Origin: Antedon bifida
Taxonomy: Eukaryota; Echinodermata; Crinoidea; Comatulida; Antedonidae
Direction: 5' to 3'
Assembly (NCBI GenBank): GCA_963402885.1
Contig: OY727094.1
Location: forward strand, 26,476,501-26,540,500
Length of the DNA: 64,000 bases
A program made the translations under genes and the position numbers. This document shows positions 11,084 through 22,885 of this stretch, piece after piece. Positions within the stretch are counted from its first letter, which is position 1; the number at the start of each line of letters is the position of its first letter. Below the pieces are notes generated by a model. That model worked only from the letters and a program-made list of their open reading frames with translations. It made no database searches and was not told the DNA's origin.

Positions 11084-14000
11084 CTCTGTAATCTGTGAAA
11101 ATACGATTAACCTACGTAATTGGTATTAATATTATCATTTATAATTAATAGAAAAATGTTAAGGGTATAAGATTAATTATCGAGAACTGTTTACGAGAAG
11201 TGAAATTTAATTATTAATATTGATTAAGCCAGCTTTATAAACCAATTTAAGCGACTAATAATCGTAAACGCTTCATTCTAAATGATATTAGTAATTCAAC
11301 TAAGAAATCAACAAACACTAACATCTTTTACGATATGCCTTACACACGCTATGGGTATTGTATATACATAATGTACACTGTAAAAATGGCTAAAATTTTC
11401 CGTAAAGTTTAGGCCTAAAGAGATTCGTTCTTTGGATTATAGTTTACTCAAAGATTTGGCCACCTATATGCTACAATCAAACATTGTATATCTGTGGAAA
11501 AGGGGGTATTGTATGCTACCAAATAATACCAACCTTAAACCTTCAAAATATCACTTTAACACCACTAGGCCGCTATTGTTTTTAAACCTCTAAATAGATA
11601 AAAAACCAGTAGGCCTACACTATATAGGCCTACAAAATAATAATTTTGTATAGAATTCGTAATTAATTTATACCGATTGATTGTAATTCTAATTGTTTTT
11701 TAAATAAGTTGAAAATAAAAAAAAAATACTGAAAAAGAATAAAAAATTACACATTCGACGTGCATATTTTCATGATACAGCGAAATAGAGAGCGCCCCTA
11801 TTGACTAAGAATACCAAGTAGCAGCGCCCCTTATTGGCAGACTATAATACCAATAATCATCATGACAGGTACGTGAATAAAGAGAAAATATAGAGCACCC
11901 CCTATTGACTGAGAATACCAAGTAGCAACGCCCCTTATTGTCTGAGTACACAAAGAAGCATAATGAAGATGTAGGCTACTTGCTACCACGAAGAAGCGCC
12001 CCTTATTGTCTGAATACTGTATATTAAGAAGCAATTTACGTGCTCCTTAGAATTACAATAGGCCTACTTGCATCAAGCGATATAAGTAGAACAATTCGTT
12101 TTAACTGACATTACCGTAACTTATAGCCCATGTAGGCCTAGTATTCTGAACACATTTTGGTCAGACGCTAGAAGAAATATAGTTCAAGACACAAGTAAGT
12201 GTTTTGTCATACTAACCATCCATGCGCAGATCAATTTGGGTTTGAAAGTGTGTGTCGGGAAAGAACGTTGCCGTTTAGGTTTACGTGTTGCTTCGAAAAC
12301 TCCCAGTTATTCCATTGCTTCAACACTACTATTACCCAAGTTTCTCCAATATTTTTTTAACAATCTTTTATGTACTTCCATTATCATTATAATCGTTATC
12401 ATAACAATTGCACCAAACAGTCATCTTCACCAAAAACCATCATTATCTTCCCTATACATCATGATTATCAGTTTCAAATTGGCATACTTGTTTCATTTGG
12501 CTACACATTAGTGAGACAATGCATACATTTTTTATATTTGTGTAACTCTTTAAATAGGTATTAATATTAAACATAATGTGTGTGAAAATCCCCATAAGAA
12601 TAATAATGTAAACGGTGGGTCATTACGTATGTTTCATTTGTAGCAAGTGTTAAAGCAGTATGGTACAGTCTTTGTGAAAAAAAGAGGTGAAAACCTGGCA
12701 ATGAATGTACCGTATTCATACCAAACAGGTTAAGCTGTGAATGATGAGCATTGTTTATTGTTGGAATGATTGTTATATTTGCAATATACAATATTAATTC
12801 AGTCATTCGGTATGGCAAATTATCATAAGACTATTACAGATTAATGGATGAACGACGACAAATGGAATATCTTGGAAACATAATAAGGAAAGGAGAAATA
12901 CAACACTATACCGAAAAGTAGAAGGAAGATCAGAAGAAGCCGTGTCCGTCAACGTTTAAGATATCTCTCTATAACCATTTTATGGACAATCATCAACGTC
13001 TGCAACCAGACATGGCACCATGAAGAAGTAATGACATGTACACAAACATGAGATATTAGGCCAATGACAACATGGAGGCAATTTATCAAGCAAGTTTTTT
13101 CTACAATAGTTTGTTTACTCATCACATGAGTATTATTGTATACACAAATAATGCTGATATCCTAATCCAATCTTCATTTTGTTTCCTAACCAATATAAAA
13201 GAACTTAAATATTGACCTAAATATTAATACCAGCAAATTAAATACCCTGACTGTTTTCAGTTTGCGTGACCAATTACCATAACGACTCTCTTCATAATGA
13301 ATCCGCTGCTTGGAATTGGCGTTTGTCCATCCGATATATAAATATTATCTTTAATTAAATTTAGCTTATAGGAATAAAATAACTGGTATACCAGTAGGTA
13401 AGAAACTTACCGTATTTTTTGGGACACTTATTAAGCTTAGAATACACACAAGTCAAATAGAGATGTTTTCATCAAGGTAATGGGTCAACCCGTGTATACA
13501 ATGGTTTTAATTGCGTAATGAAATACAAACTATCGTTCTGTAAAGTGTAAACAATAGTCTTTCTTTCATATGACATTAATGGCAGATCTATATAAATAAG
13601 AATAGATAATAGTTAAGAATGCTCGATAAAAAAATGCTTTTCAAAATGGAATTATTGAAAGAAAATTTGGTTCAATATCAATTAATTTCTCGATGACAAT
13701 AGGCGTGAATGATACAGTTACTGTCAAATGCGGAAAATGAGGAGCAAAATGAAACACTTTGACAACCATCCGATTCCCTGGCGCCAACATTTGTTATTAC
13801 CTCAAAGTATAAAGGCAATTGTTTCACACCTTCTGAACTTGGATCTAACATTTCAAAATACTATTTTAATGTTATATGTGCATAAACCGGAATCTGAATG
13901 CTTCTCTGCCTCTGGGACACTTGGAAGGATCAGTAGAAATTAGTTTCTCCTGTTACTTCTTTTCGAATGTTGGCATAGATTTCGTTCTTTCTTTTCAATT

Positions 14001-14657
14001 TTAACCATCGGTAAACTGTACTCTTGTCTATTATGACTGAACATATTTTTAATTTTATTATTGCAGGCCTACTTTTTTTGCATTGATCATTTCTCTTTCC
14101 GTCAATTTCTTTCTGATAATTACACATGAAATACACATGTATCTGTATCTTTCTATAGTAGGAATGTTCAGAGTACACAACGAGTAGTTGAAAATGTTGA
14201 AACTGCATGATATTATTTGTAATGGTTAGGTAACACTGTGGACATGACACCGAAAACACTTGCCCAAGAACAGGACAGCCGTCTACTATTTTCAATTTCT
14301 GTAGGAATGTCTTCGTTGAAAGTATGACAATCAATGTCCGTACCTTATATAAACATATTGATGGAACAAATTAATAAGGTGTAACATGAACTTGTTAGTT
14401 TCCAACACATTCAAATGTGCAGTAAATTAGCTGAACAGATGTTTCAATAATGACTTCCTCCGTTAGCTAGTAGCATTTTTATTACTGGAAATTTTAGTTA
14501 TTACGACAAGTAAGTGGGTGTACAGGTTTAGTGGCCATATGTTAGTTCATCTCATTAAGTAGTATATAGTTCGTTTCTAATAAACGTTACTTTTTAATTA
14601 AAAGTTCAATAGTCCAAATAACGGTATTAAAAATATCATTAACATTACATAATGTCG
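11084..14657. other. Intronic stretch of the FN3 gene with small repeats
   Basis: No exon I can support. It includes the GCGCCCCTTATTG repeat cluster at 11785-12025. A minus-strand 58-codon frame at about 13675-13865 reads rather like an extracellular domain fragment but lacks convincing splice sites; it is discussed among the rejected items. The remainder is AT-rich with scattered TAGGCCTA motifs. Confidence 0.4.
11785..12025. repeat. Cluster of GCGCCCCTTATTG repeats
   Basis: Five instances of a block like GCGCCCCTTATTG followed by CTGAATAC or ACTAAGAATACC, spaced about 35-70 bp apart. The first two and the next two form a duplicated pair sharing GAATACCAAGTAGCA. It looks like a small local expansion, possibly seeded by a MITE end. 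Confidence 0.6.
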
Positions 14658-14986
14658 TTAAAGATGTATTGTCCCACAAAAACATGAGAAATGAAGATAA
14701 ATTAAATCAGACTTTAAATATGTTATTTTGTAGTTTTAATAAAGGTACTCACTTTCATAGAAAAAATGAAAAAAAATAATGTTTTCACCTATAAATTGAC
14801 AAAATAAATGGTTAAATTCAACCAAAAACCCACTACTGGCGGCCATTTTTTTGCTTTAAATTACAGTTTTTTCAGGTAAATACATTTTTTATCCAATTTT
14901 TTGGTCAAAGTGGATAACTATTATGTTACATTAAAATGGCATATTCAACAAACATTTATGTTTTCAGAGGGACAATACATCTTTAA
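14658..14986. mobile_element. TTAAAG-family MITE, full-length copy
   Basis: A 329-bp element with inverted ends: TTAAAGATGTATTGTCCC at the left and its reverse complement GGGACAATACATCTTTAA at the right. The interior matches the fragments at 9081-9241, 9394-9619, 63408-63553 and 63855-64000. It has no coding capacity. TTAA at both ends would fit a TTAA-targeting superfamily such as Kolobok or piggyBac, but a TA target with ends starting AAAG cannot be excluded from one copy. The frame overlapping its right half is incidental. Confidence 0.8.
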
Positions 14987-17601
14987 AAAAGACGATATAT
15001 ATATTATAGCATCCACAATTACTATTCTAGTACAGTATTTAAAAAAAAATAAGTATATAGATAATGTAAATGATGTATTGTAAGCTACTCGGCATTTTGC
15101 CTTGCTCAATTACTTAATGTGCAAAGGTCGTGGGCAGGACGCCTGCTTCATGTTCATGATCATGAACGGGCCATAGGCTATGTTGTCAAGATACTACTTA
15201 GATTCAATTCAAAATTGGTTGTTAGAAAACAGCTATGATCATAAATTACTTGAAAATTGCGTCACGGTAGAACATATACTAAGCTTGCAAATGGGAATAG
15301 AAAGGACATGTTATAAGTTAAAGCGATTATGAGAATTTACAGTCTGTTTATATTGCGTACATTAAAATGGAAAAATGGAAATTACCTTACCAAATTTTAA
15401 TTTAGAAAACAATTTTTTTATATAGAAAAAAAGTATATATTTCATAGCATAGTAGGCCTAGTTATTTGACCAGGTACATTAATATTTCATTATAGTTAGT
15501 AGGCATTAGCATCGCATAGTGCCTGTGAGTGTTTTGGTGATTGGAATAAAATTAACAAACTTTTATGTCAAAACGTAGTGCTAAAGCTAAGTCACGGTTG
15601 AGAAAGAGGGATGCTCTGATCAATCGGCCGACTTTTAGTCAGGAATTATACTACAAAGAGATTCCGACCACATTAGAGTATGCAACTTATCGGAGGACAC
15701 AGATAGTATTCGGTTTAGACTGAAACGTTTGGACACTATGACAGTAAAGGGCATTTACTGGTTTAATATTAAGTCACAGAACATTTAGGTCAATCACTTT
15801 TCGGAATTGTATGGACAGAGTGTGTTCAACCCTTTTGTCGGTTTGGTTATTTGGCCGCCAAACAAACCAGTTCACATTGGACTCCAGATAGACTAAAAAT
15901 AATATATCGGGTTATAAAAGTAAGAAAGATAATAAATAAATAGTTTAAACTTTTGCTATGCGCATATTCAAATATACAAAACACACAACTTTCGGATGTT
16001 AGCCTTAAATTCAATATTCTTTTCGTGTAGGCGGCATTTACTGAAACTGTAGAAATGACGCTTGATGCCGAAGGCTTCGAAAGAAATAGAATTTGAAATG
16101 TAAAGAAATTATAAATCCATTTATTTTGCTGATGACAAGGGCATTATGGACATTGACAATCAAACCTTCCTACAGTATAATCCAATTATCTAAAAGAAAC
16201 AAACATGGATGAATTCTTCTCAATTTACATAATATATTCTGCTTATTTTCTGACCAAAAAAAAGAATACAACTACCTGATTATGTATGCACTGAATCCAT
16301 CACGAGTGTATTGTAAATATTTACAGACAGAAATGTATAGCTTTGTTTGCATTTTCATGCCATGCGTGTGCCATAAAAAATGTTCAATGTGTACTAAATA
16401 TTATCATCTCACCACAATATCAGTTTTCAATCCAAAAATGAAAAAAAAAAATTTCTAGGCCTAACTTTGCTCTTCGATCCCCACAGGGCATATAAACACT
16501 ATTAAATTTGTATAGATAATACGAACCAATTATATCTCGATAGTTTGTACTCCCTATTGATTAAATCTAAATGATTAATTACTTCATAAATTAAAGATCA
16601 TTTGTTATGGATTTGTGATTTGTGAACTGTTAGGATTCATCTGTCCTGGTAATAAATCAATGTTTAGTATCTTCCTATGTCCATTTGAAGGCACTCGCAC
16701 GTGTCGAGCAATATCTGTTTGGTTCCAATGGTCTTTAGTAACTTCTGACCAATTGGATATCACCACGTCTATCATTATACATGACGTAAGCAACGATCCG
16801 AATTTATAAAATTTGAAACGAAATCAGGACTGAAATCAGAACAAATGTGAATGAACTTTATGGTCTACACTTCATTATTTCTGTGTTTTTATGACATAAT
16901 AATAGCACTATAATATTATTATATACCTCATGTTATTGAGATGGCACACTTTCCCGCTCAAACAACGTGCAATAAGGAACTCTTTGAATTGGTGTACATT
17001 CATATTATTATATTGGTGAGAATCACCATGCGTTACTATACCATGTTGCGTAATCACGGTGTCTAGTTCAAATCTAGTTTATATTATGTTATGTACACTG
17101 TAGTTAGGTTAGTTTGTTACGAATTTATCATTTTTATGACGTAAGGTAACAGAAACCTTTCAACCCTAAACGCAATTGTAAAAAAATTTAATTTTACTTG
17201 GTGTGTATTAGGTTTTTACGCATGTTCGGAGAAACGATACAAGTACTAGTACTAGGTCAACGGGCCTGCAATGTATTACCGTTCTTATTATTTTGAGAGA
17301 AACAAAGACACCATTTGAAATCGGTAAATAACCGAGTGTAAAAATGATAGTATCAAATATTCCGGTATTAGGGGAGCTTTCGATTTTCGATCACCGAAGA
17401 CCAACTTAAGACCGGTCAATCGGTGTGTCGTCGGTCGTCGCCTGGGCCTAGAAACTTTTGTCGATATAGGGAGCGAGGATACACGTCCCACTATTCCCGA
17501 ATGCGCACAATGAACTAACATGATGTACGGGTAGTTTAGTTGTCGTTCGTCGCAAATAGAAAGCTCCCTATTAAAATCATAATGCAATATTCTAATCTTA
17601 C
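14987..17601. other. Intronic stretch of the FN3 gene
   Basis: Apart from the small frame at 15565-15723 nothing gene-like is seen. AT-rich, with a few TAGGCCTA palindromes near 15455 and 16455. The minus-strand frame does run on past the FN3 donor to 17288, but that is intron read-through and not conserved-looking. Confidence 0.4.
15565..15723 (+). CDS. Small ORF, 52 codons, unknown; doubtful
   Basis: ATG at 15565 to TGA at 15721-15723. The product starts MSKRSAKAKSRLRKRDALIN and is very basic at its N terminus. Its composition (KEIPTTLEYATYRRTQIVFG) is more protein-like than that of neighbouring random frames, and the next 150 bases also read in protein-like fashion in other frames. It could be a decayed piece of a mobile element or gene. 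I cannot name a family, and there is no regulatory context supporting expression. Confidence 0.2.
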   Translation: MSKRSAKAKSRLRKRDALINRPTFSQELYYKEIPTTLEYATYRRTQIVFGLD

Positions 17602-17958
17602 CTCGTAAAGGTGTTTTAAGTGAAGTATCATCTGAAGCTTTACTGTATCTCTCTTGATTTCTGTCGACCTTCAAAGTCATGTTTGTTTCTTTATCATAGA
17701 ACGTAAGGGTATGTGTCTTTATAGAATACGACAGCATGTACATGACATATGAAGTGTCAGGGGTCAAATCTTCCACATTGTATTCTGTGGTGTTTTTAGG
17801 TATAGTGATTGTTATTCTAATGTGTGGGGTAGTGCAGACGTAATATACAAGGTAGTACCCCGCTGCTGGACCTTCCGGTTTCTCCCATTTTATGGTCACT
17901 TCACTGTTTTGTATAGTTTCCTTCGGAATGTAAAATGTTGGTGGAACAAGCTTATCGT
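17602..17958 (-). CDS. Fibronectin type III exon of a type I membrane protein
   Basis: A 357-nt minus-strand exon with acceptor CCAACAG ending at 17959 and donor GTAAG starting at 17601, phase 1 at both sides. The 119 residues form one FN3 domain: VPPTFYIP lead-in, B-strand VTIKWEKPEG with the core Trp, C-strand YYLVYYV, the LTPDTSYVMYMLSY E-F motif with its Tyr, and a final SDDTSLKTPL G-strand. A longer than usual F-G segment (THTLTFYDKETNMTLKVDRN) lies between. N-glycosylation sequons NTT and NMT are present. FN3 domains mediate extracellular protein contacts, so this piece should lie outside the cell. Symmetric 1-1 phase is typical of shuffled extracellular modules. Upstream partner: signal exon at 31868-31967. 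Downstream partners: terminal exons A and B. Confidence 0.8.
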
Positions 17959-18915
17959 CTGTTGGTATATAAAAAAGAAAGAAAACAAATTAGATTGGAA
18001 TTATTTTACTTTTCGTGGCTCAGTGTCAGTGCATGCATTTATGATAATTAAAAAAAAACCTTTTTAAAGACCTAGTAAAAACCGTGCAAAAAACATGACA
18101 CATGAACAAAATATCGGTAACAAAATGCTACTACATGTACAATTTTATTATAATCTATACACATTTTATTAACTAAAAAATGTAAATAAAAAGCGCCTTT
18201 TTACCTACTACAGTAAACAATTTTTCTCCATCTCATGTTTAGTTAAAGTAAATAACTAAGCCTATTATGTGACATAAACATGGCATATTCAACAACATAA
18301 TTTAGAAAAGATATTTTCATTCATGTGGACAATATATCTTTACATTTACGACATAGTTTTATACAAACATACTTTAAAGGTAAAGGGACCAACAGTAAAT
18401 ATAATATAAAATAATAGGAATATTCGAGGCCTTCTTCCTGTTACCAATTTTCAATTTAAAATTATACTTCAATCAATTAATTCTCGATGTCGCCATGGTA
18501 TGACGCGTAAAGCTGACATTTTTGTTTACGAACGTGTTAATTCTATGGTGACCGATATCGAACAAAAAGTCCTTGAGTCGCGTAATTATCGGCATCACTA
18601 CTTTAATGACATATGTTTAATTTCTTACAATTCCCGAATGCCCATAACTAATCAATATTATGTTTCATGTCATTTGTTACACCTTCAACTTATTCGATTT
18701 GTAGTCTTAATGTCTGCAAATATTATTCTATTTTATATGGATCGTTATATTATTCCGTTGGTTAATATAAAGATCATAAAAGTGGTATAAAACAATAATA
18801 ATATAATACATGCCATAAACAAATAGGCCTATTTGAACTATAGAAGAATGTAATAACAAAAAAGTATCTTAATATTAATGTATACATTTATTTAAGTCCT
18901 TTTTATTATATATAG
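17959..18915. other. Intronic stretch (FN3 gene, large intron) before the tRNA-like cluster
   Basis: No exon recognised. A degraded TTAAAG-family MITE fragment lies at 18271-18343. A plus-strand frame of 96 codons at 18500-18790 has no recognisable domain and no context, and I treat it as chance. Confidence 0.45.
18271..18343. repeat. TTAAAG-family MITE, terminal fragment
   Basis: Matches the right part of the 14658-14986 copy: GGCATATTCAACAACATAA at the start and GTGGACAATATATCTTTACA at the end. Confidence 0.5.
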
Positions 18916-18970
18916 GCCTAGTCGCTCTCCAATCGAGTTTTAACAATACCATGAAAGTCCCAGTGGTATA
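18916..18970 (+). repeat. tRNA-like repeat, truncated leading copy
   Basis: Carries the family's CCAATCGAGTTTTAACAATA and CATGAAAGTCCCAGTGGT, then stops and is followed at once by the start of the next full unit. Probably a remnant of an unequal tandem event. Confidence 0.6.
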
Positions 18971-19210
18971 TGTTCCGCCGTACCACGCCGAGAATGTTAA
19001 AGAGTCGCTATCCAATCGAGTTTGAAGTCCATGTTTGAACAATACCATGAAAGCCCCAGTGGTCTAATGGTTAGGGCAACTGCATATCAAGCAGACGGTC
19101 CAAATTCGAGTCTCGGTTGGGGCGACTTTTTCTCATTCTCACAGATTTCCTCATCTAAATTTCAGTATATCACCGGGCGGTTTAGAATTAATGTTCTGTG
19201 CCTAATGTGT
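18971..19210 (+). repeat. tRNA-like repeat unit 1
   Basis: Conserved left flank (GTTCCGCCGTACCACGCCGA), then a tRNA-like core at 19053-19123, then a conserved right flank (CTCATTCTCACAGATTTCC, CACCGGGCGGTTTAGAATTA) ending at a TA-rich microsatellite. The core has the GCCCCAG/TTGGGGC acceptor pair, a B box (ATTCGAGTC) and an A-box-like TCTAATGGTTAG. It differs from units 2 and 3 at several stem positions (AGGGCAAC, GACGGTCCAAA), so it is probably not a functional tRNA. Confidence 0.7.
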
Positions 19211-19254
19211 CTATATATAATTATATATATATATATAATGTTCTGTGCCTGATT

Positions 19255-19297
<43 letters not shown>

Positions 19298-19368
19298 CAA
19301 TGATGTTGCGTAGCACTGTGTGAGATCATGTTCCGAATATGAGCACTGTTTCTATAATTTACAGTATG

Positions 19369-19408
<40 letters not shown>

Positions 19409-19410
19409 AA
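19211..19410. repeat. TA dinucleotide microsatellites between inverted tRNA-like units
   Basis: Two long TA runs (about 19257-19294 and 19371-19405) separated by about 75 bp of unique-looking sequence. They form the spacer of the inverted pair made by units 1 and 2. Confidence 0.8.
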
Positions 19411-19656
19411 ATCAGGCAAAGAACATTAATTCTAAACCGCCCGGTGATATACTGAAATTTAATTAATTAATTTGAAGCGATAAAGATGAGGAAATCTGTG
19501 AGAATGAGAAAAAGTCGCCCCAACCGAGACTCGAACTCGGACCGCCTGCTTGATATGCAGATGTCCTAACCACTAGACCACTGGGGCTTTCATGGTATTG
19601 TTCGAACTCGATTGGATAGCGACTCTTTAACATTCTCGGCGTGGTACGGCGGAACA
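19411..19656 (-). repeat. tRNA-like repeat unit 2 (inverted)
   Basis: Same unit as its neighbours but in reverse orientation, so units 1 and 2 can fold into a hairpin with arms of roughly 240 bp. The tRNA-like core at 19517-19587 folds completely. Acceptor stem is seven pairs including one G-T, D stem GTC/GAC, anticodon stem TCTGC/GCAGG with loop ATATCAA, T stem CCGAG/CTCGG with loop TTCGAGT. The anticodon would be ATC, an unusual form for Asp, which normally uses GTC. A repeat-derived tRNA lookalike is more likely than a real tRNA gene. Confidence 0.7.
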
Positions 19657-19667
19657 GATATATAACT

Positions 19668-19930
19668 GAGGACTAGTGCTGTTCCGCCGTACCACGCCGA
19701 GAATGTTAAAGAGTCGTTATCCAATCGAGTTCGAACAATACCATGAAAGCCCCAGTGGTCTAATGGTTAGGACATCTGCATATCAAGCAGGCGGTCCGAG
19801 TTCGAGTCTCGGTTGGGGCGACTTTTTCTCATTCTCACAGATTTCCTCATCTTTATCGTTTCAAATTAATTAATTAAATTTCAGTATATCACCGGGCGGT
19901 TTAGAATTAATGTTCTTTTCCTCTTGTGTT
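19668..19930 (+). repeat. tRNA-like repeat unit 3
   Basis: Begins GAGGACTAGTGCTGTTCCGC and carries an intact tRNA-like core at 19749-19819 identical in design to unit 2, with internal A and B boxes. The conserved sequence upstream of the tRNA core (about 80 bp) is unusual for a classical tRNA-headed SINE, where the tRNA part is at the 5' end. The right flank ends with a TA microsatellite at about 19931-19955. Confidence 0.7.
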
Positions 19931-19959
19931 TATATATATATATATATATATATACATTT

Positions 19960-20216
19960 GAGGACTAGTGCTGTTCCGCCGTACCACGCCGAGAATGTTA
20001 AAGTATCCAATCGAGTTTGAACAATACCATGAAAGCCCCATTAGTTTAATGGTTAGGACATCTCCATATCAAGCAGAAGGTTCCGGATTCGAGTCTCGGT
20101 TGGGGCGAATTTTTATCATTCTCACAGATGTCCTCATCTTTATCGTTTCAAATTAATTAATTACATTTCAGTATATCACTGGGCGGTTTAGAATTAATGT
20201 TCTGTGCCTAATGTGT
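19960..20216 (+). repeat. tRNA-like repeat unit 4
   Basis: Same flanks as unit 3. The tRNA-like core at 20035-20106 is decayed: the anticodon stem reads TCTCC and the variable region has an insertion (AGAAGGTTCCGG). It ends in a TA-rich run. Remnants of the same family occur at 28139-28303 and 61697-61830. Confidence 0.7.
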
Positions 20217-22099
20217 TTATTTGTTTATATATATAGATATATATATAAAGAGAGAACATTGTAAATTATATTTTTTTAGATCTGCTATATAACGCTCTTT
20301 TAATTTTTGATTTTACATGCAAAACTGAAAAATGTGTAGTGGAATACACGTGGGTTGCACCCACGAAGGATAGAGAAAAAAAATTATAATAGATGATTCA
20401 GTGCATTGAAATTAAATCATCGAATAATTTATTTTTAAATGTTTTAGTGTAATCTTACTCTAATAAATAACTAATCTCAGCTAAACATCAAGAATAGCAT
20501 CAGCATATATACTCATTTTACTCACTCGGCTAAGTTAAATTTCACACAGTAACATCAATACAATACAGTATGTGTACATTTTAATATCTCATGCTTGCTC
20601 ATTATAACTTTTGAAACATTCGTTTACATTACTGTTTATAGGATTCGATTAAAATGCGATGAATATCGAGATTGGCTTCATGAAACAAGCAATCTTATAC
20701 AAAGGTTACATCACGGAATCTAATAACTCCGATATCCACAGGGAGTATAACCTCTCTCGGATGTGCAATATTTCCAATCACATCTTCCACGTTAGTTTTC
20801 ACACTATCTATTCGACACATTAGTTAATAGTTAGTCCTACAGATACGGGGTGGAAAATACTGAACCCGAACATGGTAGTTTTTAGACTTATTGTTTGTCT
20901 GGTCACAATGAAACAGCTTAGCTATATAGTTCGAACATCTACATGGGCAGAGGTGGTCTCTATCTTTACCAGTTGGCTTCAGAAATGAAAATAAAAGGTT
21001 TACCAATTATTCCAACAAATGCTCTTATATTTATATATATTTATTTATATGGTTTTCTTTCACATTGGCAGAAGAGTTATTCTCAAAAGAGCGGTTATTT
21101 TATTCTGTAATAGTAATGTCCATCATGAAATTATCTCCAGGAAAAAAACAGAAAAGCCAGTATAACATGTGACCTTATATACGATAGATTATTTTTTCTG
21201 TGTAGCAACACACAGCAAAAATAATCGGATATTGATTTAAAATATAAATACAGATCAATGAAAAAAACAGAAGCAGAAATTGTACGTTCATGTATAACAT
21301 TAACCGATGATGATTAGGCCTATTCATAAAAGTACGATATGAGCTAATGGGCTATAAACAACTGTTTTAAGACATTATAATTGCGTCGTTTATGATACAT
21401 TGTGGTATAAAAGATGCTGATAATATGAGTACGAACACAATGAGTAGATAACTTATACTCCGTAACACTTACAATAATGCTTTTTTTACCGGATGGGATT
21501 AGGAGTGGAGACTTAAAGACGTCATGTGTCTAGTATTGAAATGTGCCTTCAATATGCTTAAATACTACGTTTTGATCACGTGCGTGCCCTCACGTAAGTG
21601 AGACATGTATTCGGTTACTGAAAACAAGATATTGGTTCTGAATGTTTGGTAAAGCACGAACATTCTGAGCCATACGTGATGATCGTGCTCGATTTGTGTT
21701 GCACTCACAGATAGACATTCTACTAACAACATACGTGGTCTCGTTTTACTATAGTCAAGATAGCAGGTTATGGAATATCTTATCACTTATAATATCAATA
21801 CAATGCTTACGTCTTAGAACTTAATGTTTATTTTACCACATTCATATTCACATACATTGAACATGAACAATATTGTACATAGACAGTAGCTATAAAATTA
21901 TTATTATTACGAATATTATACTGATGTTTACATAGAATCACCGTGGCATAAATTATGTATGTATTAGATTAATTTAACTATACAAAATAATCTTCATTCA
22001 CATTCGCATAAAGTTAAAATAAACCTATATTGAACACGAGAATTATGAGACCGAGCATGTGTATGTTCAATATAGCTAGGCTCACGTTCAATTATATAC
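20217..22099. other. Intronic stretch of the FN3 gene
   Basis: No supported exon. A minus-strand frame at 20824-21006 (CPCRCSNYIAKLFHCDQ) followed in another frame by a further protein-like stretch down to about 20690 might be a decayed exon. I recognise no family and no clean splice sites. The rest is AT-rich. Confidence 0.35.
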
Positions 22100-22885
22100 A
22101 AATTGAACATGAACAGTCTGTGACTATCATGTAATATGTTCATGCTAGATTGAACATGAACAGTATGTTCAACTAGATTAAACATGAACTAACTATTTTT
22201 CAACAGATTGAACATGAACAATATGTTAATGCTAGATTGAACATTAGCAGTATGTTTAACTATTGAACAAAAACAATATTTTCCACTAGATTGAACATGA
22301 ACATGTCCATCTATATTGAAAATGACCCGTGTGTTAAACTAGATTTAACATGATCAGTACGTTCATCTAGATTGAACGTGAACAGTAAGTTCATCTAGAT
22401 TGAGAATGAACAGTATATTCATCTAGATTGAACATGAACAGTATGTTCATCTGATTGAACATGAACCGTATGTTCATCTAGATTGAACATGAACAGTATG
22501 TTCATCTAGATTGAACATGAACAGTATATTCATCTAGATCGAGCATGATCCGTATATTCATCTATATTGAACATGAACAGTATGTTTATCTAGATTTAAC
22601 ATGAACAATAATTATGTTTAACTAGGTTGAACATGAACAGTATGTTCATCTATATTGAACGTGAACAGTAAGTTCAACTAGATCGAGAATGAACAGTATA
22701 TTCATCTAGATTTAACATGAACAGTAGGTTCATCTAGATTGAACATGAACAGTATGTTCATCTAGATCGAGCATGAACCGTATATTCATCTATTGAACAT
22801 GAACCGTGTGTTTATCTAGATTTAACATGAACAATATGTTCAACTAGGTTGAACATGAACAGTATGTTCATCTAGATTCAATGCT
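22100..22885. repeat. 28-bp minisatellite, about 28 units, with an inverted-repeat core
   Basis: Units of about 28 bp around TAGATTGAACATGAACAGTA followed by TGTTCATC. The core GAACAgtaTGTTC is a perfect inverted repeat of GAACA with a 3-bp spacer, kept intact in roughly seven units and in near form in most others. Variant units (with ATCGAGAATG, ATCGAGCATGA, or AGGTTGAACATG) recur in the same order twice in the right half. This points to a higher-order repeat of about eight units. It lies in the large intron of the FN3 gene. Confidence 0.9.

Noticed and set aside
13675-13865. Minus-strand frame of about 58 codons (ITNVGARESDG, SFCSSFSAFDSN) resembling part of an extracellular domain
   Set aside because: It lies in the FN3 gene's intron and strand, but its best splice sites give phases 0 and 1 rather than the 1-1 of the other exons, and it is too short to identify. 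It could be a decayed exon.
13930-14334. 134-codon minus-strand frame
   Set aside because: No recognisable motif, no splice fit with the FN3 gene. Probably chance in a stop-poor stretch.
18500-18790. 96-codon plus-strand frame with hydrophobic C terminus
   Set aside because: Composition follows the local AT bias and no context supports a gene.
19517-19819. Genuine tRNA genes with anticodon ATC
   Set aside because: The cores fold well, but they are embedded in a longer repeated unit present in decayed form elsewhere, and ATC is not a usual eukaryotic Asp anticodon.
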